From Alphaproteobacteria bacterium (GTDB lineage Bacteria; Pseudomonadota; Alphaproteobacteria; Micavibrionales; Micavibrionaceae), in assembly GCA_020443075.1 (NCBI GenBank), contig JAGRIU010000012.1, positions 1 to 47,620 on the forward strand: DNA of 47,620 nt, in the 5' to 3' direction. This document shows, piece by piece, positions 1 to 7,759 of this stretch. The stretch's first letter is position 1; the number at the start of each line of letters is the position of its first letter. A program made the position numbers and the translations under genes. The notes under the pieces are model-generated. The model was not told the DNA's origin, searched no databases, and worked only from the letters and a program-made list of their open reading frames with translations.

Positions 1-159
1 CCGGGGCTGGATGATTTGAAGGCTTCGGGGCTTTTGGACCGTAGGCCGGCGATTGATGCTATTCCCGACAGTCTTTTGGGCGGCAGCGGGGATTTGTTCG
101 CTGGACAGGGGCTGGATGAGAGCGTAGAACAAGATGAGGACGTATCAGAGGAGATTTAA
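1..159 (+). CDS. scpB: ScpB, segregation and condensation protein B (C-terminal end, truncated by window)
   Basis: Only the last 52 codons are present, in frame 1, ending at the TAA at 157-159. The visible start reads PGLDDLKASGLLDRRPAI, which matches the conserved end of the ScpB winged-helix region (PGL-x-ELKxAGLLD). The remaining tail is acidic and low complexity, as usual for ScpB C-termini. ScpB is the kleisin-associated subunit of the SMC-ScpAB chromosome condensation complex. The position directly upstream of tatA is the standard alphaproteobacterial order scpA-scpB-tatA-tatB-tatC and supports the call. The stop lies 3 nt before the tatA ATG, and the tatA ribosome site GAGGAG sits inside the last scpB codons, so translation is probably coupled. 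Confidence 0.75.
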   Translation, partial: PGLDDLKASGLLDRRPAIDAIPDSLLGGSGDLFAGQGLDESVEQDEDVSEEI

Positions 160-162
160 AGT

Positions 163-345
163 ATGGCCCCCGGACCGTTTCAGATTTTAATCGTTATTTT
201 GTTGATTTTTGTCGTCTTTGGGGCGGGCCGCGTGCCTTTTATTGCCGAAAATCTGGCCAAGGGCATCCGCAGTTTCAAAAAAGGGCTGCATGAAGAGGAT
301 GAGGCGCCCAAGTCTGTGTCCGATCAATCCGATAAAAAAGACTAG
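163..345 (+). CDS. tatA: Twin-arginine translocase subunit TatA
   Basis: A 60-residue protein of typical TatA shape: an N-terminal membrane helix (about residues 7-20), the FGAGRVP hinge corresponding to the family FGPxKLP, then an amphipathic helix ending GIRSFKKG, and a short charged tail. TatA oligomers form the pore that exports folded Tat substrates. A strong GAGGAG ribosome site at 148-153 lies inside the end of scpB and fixes the start. tatB follows after 15 nt. The distinction from TatE rests on operon position. Confidence 0.93.
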   Translation: MAPGPFQILIVILLIFVVFGAGRVPFIAENLAKGIRSFKKGLHEEDEAPKSVSDQSDKKD

Positions 346-360
346 TGAATGTGAGGCCTG

Positions 361-705
361 ATGCTGGATTTTGGCTGGGCGGAGCTTTTGATGATTATGG
401 CGGTGGCCGTTCTGGTTATCGGGCCGCAGGAAATTCCAACTGTGATGCGCAGTTTGGGCCGTATCGTCCGGCGCTTTCAGTATATCAAACACAATATTAC
501 CCGGCAATTTGACGAGTTTATGGGCGATGATCCCTATAGCGCGGTGAATTTTGAAGCGCATAGGGGGCATGGGCGCACGGATGGGCGCGGCGGGCGTGAT
601 TTGCCGGACGGGCATGAAGATTTCGATGAGGCATCAGCGGATGAGGATATCGACCTGCCTGCCTCTCATAGGGAAAAACTGGCGAAAGAGGCCGGGGATG
701 AGTGA
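361..705 (+). CDS. tatB: Twin-arginine translocase subunit TatB
   Basis: A 114-residue protein with an N-terminal membrane helix containing the TatB-specific Glu (FGWAELLMIMAVAVLVIGP), followed by the GPQEIPTVMRSLGR hinge/amphipathic helix and a hydrophilic tail rich in Asp, Glu and Arg. TatB with TatC forms the receptor for twin-arginine signal peptides. The gene follows tatA closely. The stop TGA at 703-705 overlaps an ATG at 698 (ATGAGTGA), the kind of junction expected for an overlapping tatC, yet tatC is not there: a minus-strand ankyrin gene intervenes and tatC resumes at 1917. Confidence 0.93.
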   Translation: MLDFGWAELLMIMAVAVLVIGPQEIPTVMRSLGRIVRRFQYIKHNITRQFDEFMGDDPYSAVNFEAHRGHGRTDGRGGRDLPDGHEDFDEASADEDIDLPASHREKLAKEAGDE

Positions 706-727
706 GAACCTGCAGTTCGCAGATTAG
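698..727 (+). other. Possible vestige of the original tatC start codon region
   Basis: ATG at 698-700 overlaps the tatB stop as ATGAGTGA and opens a nine-codon frame (MSENLQFAD, stop TAG 725-727). This arrangement looks like a coupled tatB/tatC junction. The frame dies exactly where the opposite-strand ankyrin gene ends (its stop is 724-726). I infer this could be a leftover of the ancestral tatC 5' end, but nine codons cannot prove it. Confidence 0.3.
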
Positions 728-1812
728 AGTGGGGACAATGCGCCTAAATAATCCGGTGTGATGTAGGTTTTTATATCTTCGGTTTTTGCGGCCTGCGCTT
801 CGCTTTCTATGCGCCTTCTTTTAAATGTTAGAGCACGCTTTCTGCTTTTGAAAAGTGATTGCGCATAAGGCGTCCACGTCATTTCATTATTTTCTTTGGC
901 AAAAAACCTTTTATCAAGCTGGGTAAGGTATTCGGATACTTTTTTTGATGCTAGGTTCTGCATGCCGCGCAGTCTGTATTCCACTCTTTTGGCTTCCAAT
1001 GCGTTACGGGCGATTTGCGGGTCATCCAAATTTTTAATCATGTGTGGTAAAAGCTCTAAAGCTATCTTTGTGCATTCAATTTTTGTTTTTTTAAATGAGT
1101 CGGAATTATTTTCTAGTTGCGTTTGGTTAATGTCAGCAGCGGTTTTTCCTGAGGAGGTTGTGGCGGTTATATCCGCGCCCAGAAATCCCAAGGTTAAGAC
1201 CATATCATGGTCTGCACGCTCGGTAGCCAGCAGAAGCATTGTTTTTTTGTGTTTGCCGGTGTATTCGTGCAGGGATTCCATGTCTGCGCAGTTTGCGGCC
1301 AGTAGTTCAGTTATCTCCAGACGTTTTGCGAACAGAGGATCAACATAGAGCATTTCCCACAACCATTTGGTTCGTTCCTGCATTTGTGCTTTTGTAATCG
1401 TTGGCGGGTGAGTGAGGATATGCCGCACGCATTCAGGATTGAGTTTGCTTATTGCATAATCCATTGCTGTTTGTCTTTTAAGGTCTTGATGATTGCGATT
1501 AGCGTCACGTTCAAGAAGTTCTTTGACAATTTCCGGGAGGTCGTACTCTGCGGCAAAGATGAGGAGTGTTTTACCGTTATAATTGGTGGTTTCGATGTGG
1601 GCGCCTTGTCTTACAAACCCCATGGCTTTGTTGAGGACGTCTTTGATTTCCTGGGCGCTGAGATTGAATTTTTCAGCTATCTGCTTGTCTATATCCCTAT
1701 ATGAACGCCAGCCTCCTTCGGTTTCACGCCATCCCCAGTCATATTCAATTTTATTTAGCCAGCGTTCCAGGCGTTTGTTCGCTCTCTCTATGGTTATTTG
1801 CTCAATGTCCAT
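724..1812 (-). CDS. Ankyrin-repeat protein of unknown function
   Basis: A 362-residue soluble protein with no signal peptide or membrane helix. Ankyrin-type repeats are visible at about residues 75-135 (NGKTLLIFAAEYDLPEIVKELL, then RQTAMDYAISKLNPECVRHIL) and again at about 190-230 (KKTMLLLATERADHDMVLTLGFLGADITA, then SGKTAADI). The N-terminal 60 residues (WLNKIEYDWGWRETEGGW, then a Lys/Glu-rich helix) and the basic C-terminal 110 residues match nothing I recognise. The gene lies on the opposite strand between tatB and tatC, where a gene is not expected, so it is probably a lineage-specific insertion. Ankyrin repeats mediate protein binding, so a binding or effector role is possible but not shown. 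The ribosome site is weak; the ATG at 1810-1812 was chosen as the first start. Confidence 0.7.
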   Translation of the reverse strand: MDIEQITIERANKRLERWLNKIEYDWGWRETEGGWRSYRDIDKQIAEKFNLSAQEIKDVLNKAMGFVRQGAHIETTNYNGKTLLIFAAEYDLPEIVKELLERDANRNHQDLKRQTAMDYAISKLNPECVRHILTHPPTITKAQMQERTKWLWEMLYVDPLFAKRLEITELLAANCADMESLHEYTGKHKKTMLLLATERADHDMVLTLGFLGADITATTSSGKTAADINQTQLENNSDSFKKTKIECTKIALELLPHMIKNLDDPQIARNALEAKRVEYRLRGMQNLASKKVSEYLTQLDKRFFAKENNEMTWTPYAQSLFKSRKRALTFKRRRIESEAQAAKTEDIKTYITPDYLGALSPL

Positions 1813-1916
1813 GGCTAATTCTTATAATTGTTTCGCAAGTTTTTTTAGCATTATTTATTGTTATGTCAACTTAAAAGCGCTTCGTCTGTAGAGGTCTTCG
1901 CGTTATAAAGCTTTTT

Positions 1917-2702
1917 ATGAATGAAGAGACCCAAAAACATAGCAGTCTGACCGACCATCTCATCGAACTGCGGGGGCGGTTGTTGTGGGCGATGGCGGCG
2001 ATGCTTGTGGGGACGGGGCTGTGTTTTTTCTTTGTCGAGGATATTTACGGTTTTCTCGTGCGTCCGCTGGCTAATGCGATGGATCAGGGGGATTCGAACC
2101 GGTTGATCTATACCGGCCTTACGGAGGCGTTTTTTACCTATATGAAGGTGGCGTTTTTCTCGGGGATTTTTATTACGTTTCCGATTTTGCTGATCCAGAT
2201 TTGGGGATTTATCGCGCCGGGATTGTATAAGCATGAACGGCATGCGTTCCTCCCGTTTCTGATTGCGACGCCGGTGCTGTTTTTTGTCGGCGGGGCGGTG
2301 GTGTATTATATGGTTTTGCCGATGGCGTGGCCGTTTTTCCTGTCTTTTCAGACCTCAGGCGAGCAAACGGCGCTGCCGATCCAGCTTGAGGCGCGGGTGA
2401 GCGAGTATCTGGATTTGATTATGACGCTGATTTTTGCGTTTGGTTTGTGTTTCCAGCTTCCTGTTTTGTTGGTGCTGATGGGTAAGGCGGGGCTGGTGAG
2501 TGCGGACTGGCTGGCACGGCAGAGAAAATATGCGTTGATCGTGACATTTGTTGTGGCTGCTTTTATGACGCCGCCGGATGTGATTAGCCAAATCATGCTG
2601 GCTGTGCCTATCATGGGGCTGTATGAACTTTCAATCGTGCTTGTGCGGTATGTCTCAAAATCTTCTAGCTCCGAAAGCTCTTTATCAACAGCGTCTGAAT
2701 GA
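1917..2702 (+). CDS. tatC: Twin-arginine translocase subunit TatC
   Basis: A 261-residue polytopic inner-membrane protein with the TatC opening (SLTDHLIELRGRLLW, where the conserved Glu and Arg contact the signal peptide), the FxxYxKVAF-type loop (EAFFTYMKVAFFSG), and FPILLIQIWGFIAPGLYKHER. Six membrane helices can be traced. It is the core receptor that recognises the twin-arginine motif. The length fits the family. The gene is separated from tatB by 1.2 kb carrying an opposite-strand ankyrin gene, so it probably needs its own promoter; the ribosome site before 1917 is weak. Its last 53 nt overlap the start of zapE in another frame. Confidence 0.95.
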   Translation: MNEETQKHSSLTDHLIELRGRLLWAMAAMLVGTGLCFFFVEDIYGFLVRPLANAMDQGDSNRLIYTGLTEAFFTYMKVAFFSGIFITFPILLIQIWGFIAPGLYKHERHAFLPFLIATPVLFFVGGAVVYYMVLPMAWPFFLSFQTSGEQTALPIQLEARVSEYLDLIMTLIFAFGLCFQLPVLLVLMGKAGLVSADWLARQRKYALIVTFVVAAFMTPPDVISQIMLAVPIMGLYELSIVLVRYVSKSSSSESSLSTASE

Positions 2703-3750
2703 GGGCGTTCTTAAGCCCGATCCTTTGCAGGCGCTGGCTTTGCAAAGCCTTGAGCGGCTTTATGGCGAGATTTTGGATTTTAAACCTAAAAAACGCTGGT
2801 TTTCCAAAGCTATTAGTGCGCCGCGTGGCGTGTATATCTATGGCGGGGTGGGGCGCGGGAAATCCATGTTGATGGATTTGTTCTATGAGAGCTTGCCGCC
2901 GGAAGTCTCTAAGCGCCGCGACCATTTTCATGCATTTATGATTCATGTGCATGATTATCTGCATGCGCGCAGGCAAGATAGTGTCGGCGGGGAGGGTGTG
3001 GATCAAGCCTTGCCGATGTTGGCACGGAGGATTGCCGATCAGGCGCGGGTTTTGTGTTTTGACGAGTTTCATGTGACCGATGTGGCCGATGCGATGCTAC
3101 TCGGGCGCTTGTTCGAGGGGCTTTTTGATCTGGGCGTTGTCGTTGTGGCGACGAGTAACTGGGCACCGGACCGTCTCTATGAAGGCGGCTTGCAACGTGA
3201 TCGCTTCCTGCCGTTCATTGCGCTTTTGCAGCAGCGGATGGAGGTTGTGCATCTGGATAGTCCGGTTGATTACCGGACACGGTTTTTGATGCAGGACGGG
3301 AGCTATTTCTGGCCTTTGGGGGCGGAAACGACGCGGCGCATGAATACAGTGTTTAACCATTTGACGGGCGATGCTTTGCCGTATGAAGACGAGATCGAGG
3401 TCAAGGGCCGCGTGATTAAGGTGCGAGCGGTTAAAAAAGGCGTGGCGCGGTTTGATTTTGCGCAGCTTTGCGAGCAGCCGCACGGGGCGGAGGATTATCT
3501 GGAGATCACCAAGCGGTATCACACTGTGTTCTTGGAGGGCGTGCCAACGCTGGCCTATGACCGGCGGAACGAGGCTAAACGGCTGATGATTTTGATTGAT
3601 GTTCTGTATGAGGCCAGAACGAAGCTGGTGATGAGCGCGGATGGGCCGCCGGATAAGCTCTACCGCGGGCATGATCACGGGTTTGAATTCCAGCGTACGA
3701 TTTCACGTTTGCAGGAGATGCAAAGCGGGGAATATTTGTCGAAAACTTAA
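2650..3750 (+). CDS. zapE: AFG1-family ATPase, ZapE
   Basis: A 366-residue P-loop ATPase of the AFG1/ZapE family. Walker A GGVGRGKS is at residues 65-72 and Walker B VLCFDEFHVTDVADAM at about 134-149. The YEARTKL segment near the C-terminus is also family-typical. ZapE is linked to divisome function in bacteria and AFG1 to membrane protein quality control in mitochondria. The frame is open from 2623, but I place the start at the ATG at 2650 (MSQNLLAPKALYQQR) because family members begin about ten residues before the Y-x-x-L-x-x-G segment. This makes a 53-nt overlap with tatC. In many alphaproteobacteria zapE precedes mdh and sucCD; here mdh follows after two other genes. Confidence 0.9.
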   Translation: MSQNLLAPKALYQQRLNEGVLKPDPLQALALQSLERLYGEILDFKPKKRWFSKAISAPRGVYIYGGVGRGKSMLMDLFYESLPPEVSKRRDHFHAFMIHVHDYLHARRQDSVGGEGVDQALPMLARRIADQARVLCFDEFHVTDVADAMLLGRLFEGLFDLGVVVVATSNWAPDRLYEGGLQRDRFLPFIALLQQRMEVVHLDSPVDYRTRFLMQDGSYFWPLGAETTRRMNTVFNHLTGDALPYEDEIEVKGRVIKVRAVKKGVARFDFAQLCEQPHGAEDYLEITKRYHTVFLEGVPTLAYDRRNEAKRLMILIDVLYEARTKLVMSADGPPDKLYRGHDHGFEFQRTISRLQEMQSGEYLSKT

Positions 3751-3782
3751 TGAATTTTTACCCTTATACGGTAGAATAAAAT

Positions 3783-5033
3783 ATGGCGAGGATGTTCAGT
3801 AAAATTTTCAAAAAAACGCCGAAATCCTATGAAGAGCAACGGGCGGCGTTGGATTCTGCCGACGTGAAAGCGCGGTTGACGCTGGCGCGGGATAGTCAGA
3901 CCAGCAAGGAAATCCTTTATTATCTGGCCGAGCAGGACCCGGTGGCCGCGGTGCGTAAGGCTGTGGCGGATAATGAAGCGATGCCGGTGCAGGTGTCGCC
4001 GATTTTGGCCGGGGATACGGATGAGGATGTGCGAATGGCGCTGGCGCGGCGGTTGGTGGCGCTGCTGCCCGATGTGTCGCAGGACAAACAAAGCCAGCTT
4101 TATGCGTTTGCTGTGCAGGCGCTGGGGACGTTGGCGCTGGACGAGGTGCTTAAAATCCGTGTGGCGCTGTCTTCGACGTTGAAGGATCATGCGCATACGC
4201 CGCCGAAAGTGGCCGGGCAACTGGCGCGTGATGTCGAGCGCGAGGTTTCGGAGCCTATTTTGCGCTTTTGTAGCGCCTTGTCGGATGAGGATTTGCTGGA
4301 GATTTTGAAAACCCATCCGGCGAGTTGGGTGATCGAGGCGGTGGCCGAGCGGGAACGACTAAGCGAGGATGTGTCGGAAGCCGTGATTGAAACGCACGAT
4401 CCGCCCGGCGGGGCGGCGCTGATTAAAAATGACGGGGCGGCGCTGAGCGAGAGCTTGCTTCACAAGATTATCGATATGGCGCGGAATATGCCGGAGTGGC
4501 AAAAACCGATGGCGGTGCGTAAGGGGCTGCCGTCTTCGATGGCGCGCGAACTGGCGGCGTTTGTTGATGCTTCGGTGCGGGATTTGCTTTTGCGGCGTAA
4601 GGATTTTGACGATGCGGAGGTCGAGGAGATCGCGGCTGTGTTTCGCCGCCGCGTTGATTTTGCTGATGAGGGCCCGCTTGAGGGGATGGAGGATAAGCTC
4701 AAGCGTTTGATCAAGGAGGGCGGCTTGACGGAAGAGAGCATTTCCGATGCTTTGGCGATGCGTGAATGCGATTTTGTGATCGGGGCGTTGGCGCATCTGA
4801 GCGGGAATGCGCCGGAGCCGGTGGCCAAGGTTTTCGAGGCAAAAGCGGCGAAGGCGATTGTGGCGCTCGTCTGGCGGGCGGGGCTTTCGATGCGGCTGGC
4901 GCTGGCTTTGCAGAAGGAGATGGGGCAGATTGCGCCGAAATCCCTGCTTTATCCCAAAGGCGGAACGGATTTCCCGCTCAGCGAGGAGGATATGCGCTGG
5001 CAGCTCGAGTTTATGGGGTTAAAGGCGTCCTAG
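3783..5033 (+). CDS. DUF2336 domain protein (HEAT-like helical repeats)
   Basis: A 416-residue soluble protein of short alpha-helical repeats (AEQDPVAAVRKAVADNEAMP, then DEDVRMALARRLVALLPDVS), with the pattern of DUF2336, a family characteristic of Alphaproteobacteria. The conserved ILRFCSALSDEDLLEIL segment lies at about residues 159-175. Its biochemical role is unknown to me; helical repeats of this type usually bind other proteins. An internal ATG nine bases downstream (3792, MFSKIF) is an alternative start. The gene follows zapE after 32 nt in the same direction and may be co-transcribed with it. The 160 bases after it (5034-5193) are AT-rich and hold nothing I can identify. Confidence 0.75.
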   Translation: MARMFSKIFKKTPKSYEEQRAALDSADVKARLTLARDSQTSKEILYYLAEQDPVAAVRKAVADNEAMPVQVSPILAGDTDEDVRMALARRLVALLPDVSQDKQSQLYAFAVQALGTLALDEVLKIRVALSSTLKDHAHTPPKVAGQLARDVEREVSEPILRFCSALSDEDLLEILKTHPASWVIEAVAERERLSEDVSEAVIETHDPPGGAALIKNDGAALSESLLHKIIDMARNMPEWQKPMAVRKGLPSSMARELAAFVDASVRDLLLRRKDFDDAEVEEIAAVFRRRVDFADEGPLEGMEDKLKRLIKEGGLTEESISDALAMRECDFVIGALAHLSGNAPEPVAKVFEAKAAKAIVALVWRAGLSMRLALALQKEMGQIAPKSLLYPKGGTDFPLSEEDMRWQLEFMGLKAS

Positions 5034-5193
5034 GATTTTTTAACTGCAATTTTTCTGAAATACAGGTTTTGAAGAAAGATTGTGTATATTTTTATCCCAA
5101 AGATACACTTTTTGTTGCTTAGCACGTATTTTTTATTACATAATTCCAGTAGTTTGGTTTTTTGGGTAATTTTATTTTTTTAGAGGCGGTTTT

Positions 5194-5466
5194 ATGTATC
5201 AATCTGCAGTTAGAGGAACAGAGTTTGTTCTCCGGGATAAATTTGAAGAACAGGGGCTTGCTATTTACGTTGAATTCACTGGTAAAGGGCGCGTAGTTGT
5301 TCATGCTGTTGTTAAGGATAGTACGCCTGACGATGTACGACATCTGACAATAGAGGGGTTGAGGCAGGGAGGACTGCCTTTTGAAAATGTGACGGTTTCT
5401 CCGTGTGCCCAGCAACCCCTTCCATCTGTTGGCAGTCTGGGGTGTGTTGCTGTTCATATTAGCTAG
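5194..5466 (+). CDS. Hypothetical small protein, 90 residues
   Basis: A small protein I do not recognise. It has no signal peptide or membrane helix. The N-terminal half has alternating hydrophobic residues typical of beta strands (LAIYVEFTGKGRVVVHAVVKD), followed by a helix (DDVRHLTIEGLRQGG) and a Pro/Cys-containing tail. A GAGGCGG ribosome site at 5183-5189 precedes the ATG at a good distance, which supports translation. The surrounding 150 bases are AT-rich compared with the neighbouring core genes, suggesting an acquired or fast-evolving gene. Confidence 0.55.
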   Translation: MYQSAVRGTEFVLRDKFEEQGLAIYVEFTGKGRVVVHAVVKDSTPDDVRHLTIEGLRQGGLPFENVTVSPCAQQPLPSVGSLGCVAVHIS

Positions 5467-5567
5467 GCTTTGGTCAACTGCATACAGAGGCCCCTTGTTC
5501 GGGTGTCTCAAACATTGTAGCCTTTTTCTTGTTTGATAGAATCATCGATTAGAGAAAGGTTCATTCC

Positions 5568-6566
5568 ATGAAAGCTCCTAAACGCGTTGTGGTGACCGGT
5601 GCGGCCGGTCAGATCGGTTATGCATTGCTCTTCCGGATTGCCTCTGGCGATATGTTAGGGCCGGATCAGCCGGTGATTTTGCATTTGCTGGAGATTACGC
5701 CTGCGCTGGGGGCTTTGCAGGGTGTGGTGATGGAGCTTAATGACTGCGCGTTTCCTTTGCTGCAAGGGGTTGTGGCGACGGATAAGCTGGACGAAGCATT
5801 CAAGGACGTAGATTATGCTTTGCTGGTCGGGGCGATGCCGCGTAAGGACGGGATGGAGCGCAAGGACTTGCTTTCGGCCAATGGCGGGATTTTCGGGCCG
5901 CAGGGGCGGGCGTTGAATGATTATGCGAGCCGCGATGTGAAAGTTTTGGTGGTGGGCAATCCGGCGAATACAAACTGCCTGATCGCCCAGCAAAACGCGC
6001 CGGATCTCGACCCGAGCTGCTTTTCGGCGATGACGCGGCTGGATCATAACCGCGCGAAGGCGATGCTGGCGGAGAAAACGGGCGTGCATTCGACTGACGT
6101 GACGAGAATGACGATCTGGGGTAATCACAGCGCGACGCAATACCCGGATATTCATCACGCGCAAATTGCCGGCGAGGATGCGACGGCGAAGGTCGATCAG
6201 GGCTGGTATGAGGGGACGTTTATTCCGGCTGTGCAGCAGCGCGGCGCGGCGGTGATTAAGGCGCGTGGTTTGTCTTCGGCGGCAAGCGCGGCGAATGCGG
6301 CCGTGGATCATATGCGGAGCTGGGCACTGGGGACGCCGGACGGGGACTGGGTGTCGATGGCTGTACCTGCGGACGGGTCTTATGGGATCGAAGAGGGCGT
6401 GATTTATGGTTATCCGGTGACGTGCAAGAATGGTCGATACGAGATCGTGCAAGGGCTGGAGATTAATGATTTTTCCCGCGCGCGGATGGATGCTACAGAG
6501 GCTGAGCTGCGCGAAGAGCGCGCAGCGGTCGAGCATTTGTTTGGCGGGCGCAGCGAAGCGGCGTAA
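5568..6566 (+). CDS. mdh: NAD-dependent malate dehydrogenase, cytosolic (type 2) family
   Basis: A 332-residue enzyme converting malate and NAD to oxaloacetate in the TCA cycle. The N-terminal nucleotide-binding loop is [13 protein letters not shown] (about residues 9-21). Substrate-binding arginines sit in [13 protein letters not shown], the catalytic Asp in MTRLDHNRA, and the catalytic His in [11 protein letters not shown]. These features and the length place it with the cytosolic/Thermus-type enzymes rather than the LDH-like MDH (GAGQIGG start, about 320 residues) that most alphaproteobacteria encode beside sucCD. It still occupies the usual locus between zapE and sucC, although a three-gene minus-strand cluster separates it from sucC. 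An intrinsic terminator follows at 6591-6620. Confidence 0.95.
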   Translation: MKAPKRVVVTGAAGQIGYALLFRIASGDMLGPDQPVILHLLEITPALGALQGVVMELNDCAFPLLQGVVATDKLDEAFKDVDYALLVGAMPRKDGMERKDLLSANGGIFGPQGRALNDYASRDVKVLVVGNPANTNCLIAQQNAPDLDPSCFSAMTRLDHNRAKAMLAEKTGVHSTDVTRMTIWGNHSATQYPDIHHAQIAGEDATAKVDQGWYEGTFIPAVQQRGAAVIKARGLSSAASAANAAVDHMRSWALGTPDGDWVSMAVPADGSYGIEEGVIYGYPVTCKNGRYEIVQGLEINDFSRARMDATEAELREERAAVEHLFGGRSEAA

Positions 6567-6590
6567 AGTATTCCTAGATCAGAATAATGA

Positions 6591-6620
6591 AGGCCGCGCA
6601 GTTCATGGGCGGCCTTTTTT
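6591..6620 (+). terminator. Intrinsic terminator after mdh
   Basis: AGGCCGC (6591-6597) pairs with GCGGCCT (6609-6615) over an 11-nt loop and is followed by a run of T residues (6615-6620). It lies 25 nt after the mdh stop and 18 nt before the end of the opposing gene, so it separates the two convergent units. Confidence 0.85.
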
Positions 6621-6637
6621 GTTGCAGATCGTTTTGT

Positions 6638-7729
6638 TTAAACGCCATTACCCGGTTGCGGAAGGTTTAGTAGGGCTGTTCTTGCGCCTTGTGGGGCTTC
6701 CAAAAGCTCTTTGAGTGCGGCTCTGAGGTCTTTGTCGTCGACCTTGCGCAGGCCTTCCCACTGGCCACGGAGTTTTTCCATCATCTTATCTATTGTCATG
6801 GATTGTCCGGGTTTTAATACGGTTTCATATATGTTTGCGGCGGAGGCGATCAACTGGGTCTGTGCGTTAAACGGATCACTTTCCTTGATGTAACCTTTTT
6901 CAATCAAGTATTCCAGTCTTGTGGATGTGAACTGGAAACGGCCGGTTGAGGTGGATCTGAAATAATTACCTTGTTGTTTTGCGCGGTCGCTGACGGCGGC
7001 GAGGCGTTCTTTTTCTCCGGCGGATTGCGGGTTGGGGATTGGAAGCCCTTTCGGGAAATCGTCGTCGCGGTGATCTTTTTGTTCCTGAAGATATTTCTTC
7101 TGGAAATCAAGAACGTCTCTGACCGTTTTGAATTCAGGCACGGTCAGGCCACCCAGTGTCGTGTCGCCGGGTTTGAGGCCATGGAACGGGCCTTTGTCTG
7201 CGAAGGCGGGCAGGCGGTTGCGGTAGTCATTGACGATGTACAAATTCCCTTTTGATTCTGTGGATGTGATCAGATCCATCATTTTTGTAGCCGGACCAAT
7301 GATGGCCGGGTTGCTCAGGTCGTCGCGGTATTTTTGGACAAATTCCATCGGGGCGAGTTGGCGGTCCGGATGGTTTGGCGTGGTCAGGACTTTATAGGTT
7401 TTGCTGTCTTCGACGGGTTTGAAGGCAAAATCTTCGTAATCGTCGCCGCGCTGGGCATCCATCATCATCTGGAATTTTTCAGGGTCCGTGAAGGCGAGGA
7501 AAATCATGCGGATGGCATTGGAAAAAGCTTCGCCGAGATCTTCTTGCTCCGGACGGACGAGGGAGTCTCCAGGTTTTTCTAAGGCTGCCAAGAGGAAGGC
7601 GTCGGATGTTGCCTGTTTTTGTTTTTTTATGTCCGCCGTCGTAGGCGGGCCTTCAAAGCCTTCAGTACCGAACACGATGGTAGCGGTTTTTGTTAGTTTT
7701 TTGTCTGTATCCGGCGTTTGATCCGCCAT
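6638..7729 (-). CDS. Putative lysozyme-like (peptidoglycan hydrolase fold) protein
   Basis: A 363-residue hydrophilic protein without a signal peptide. Residues about 148-305 have the layout of a lysozyme-like muramidase domain: a helix ending in a Glu followed by Ser/Gly (MMDLITSTESKGN, candidate catalytic E158), a loop (NDYRNRLP), TLGGLTVPEFKTVRDVLDFQ, then the GRxQF signature (STGRFQFTSTRLEYLIEKG, 262-279) and FNAQTQLIASA. This arrangement is seen in phage-type and secreted lysozymes (GRYQF/GRFQ motif). The first 145 residues are unrelated and charged. It is the last gene of a three-gene minus-strand cluster (6638-11116) inserted between mdh and sucC. With no signal peptide, the product must act in the cytoplasm, be released by lysis, or use a dedicated secretion route. 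The enzymatic assignment is inferred from motifs only. Confidence 0.55.
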   Translation of the reverse strand: MADQTPDTDKKLTKTATIVFGTEGFEGPPTTADIKKQKQATSDAFLLAALEKPGDSLVRPEQEDLGEAFSNAIRMIFLAFTDPEKFQMMMDAQRGDDYEDFAFKPVEDSKTYKVLTTPNHPDRQLAPMEFVQKYRDDLSNPAIIGPATKMMDLITSTESKGNLYIVNDYRNRLPAFADKGPFHGLKPGDTTLGGLTVPEFKTVRDVLDFQKKYLQEQKDHRDDDFPKGLPIPNPQSAGEKERLAAVSDRAKQQGNYFRSTSTGRFQFTSTRLEYLIEKGYIKESDPFNAQTQLIASAANIYETVLKPGQSMTIDKMMEKLRGQWEGLRKVDDKDLRAALKELLEAPQGARTALLNLPQPGNGV

Positions 7730-7759
7730 TGTTTTACCCTCTATAATTCTTGTACGTTT

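Noticed and set aside
187..615. 142-codon open frame antisense to tatA/tatB
   Set aside because: Overlaps two clear Tat genes completely and has shadow-like composition.
5119..5511. 130-codon frame antisense to the 90-residue orphan
   Set aside because: No ribosome site; the plus-strand frame has one and better strand-like protein pattern. Some doubt remains because both are orphans.
5655..6536. 293-codon open frame antisense to mdh
   Set aside because: Arg/His-rich shadow of a GC-rich gene with no recognisable domain or ribosome site.
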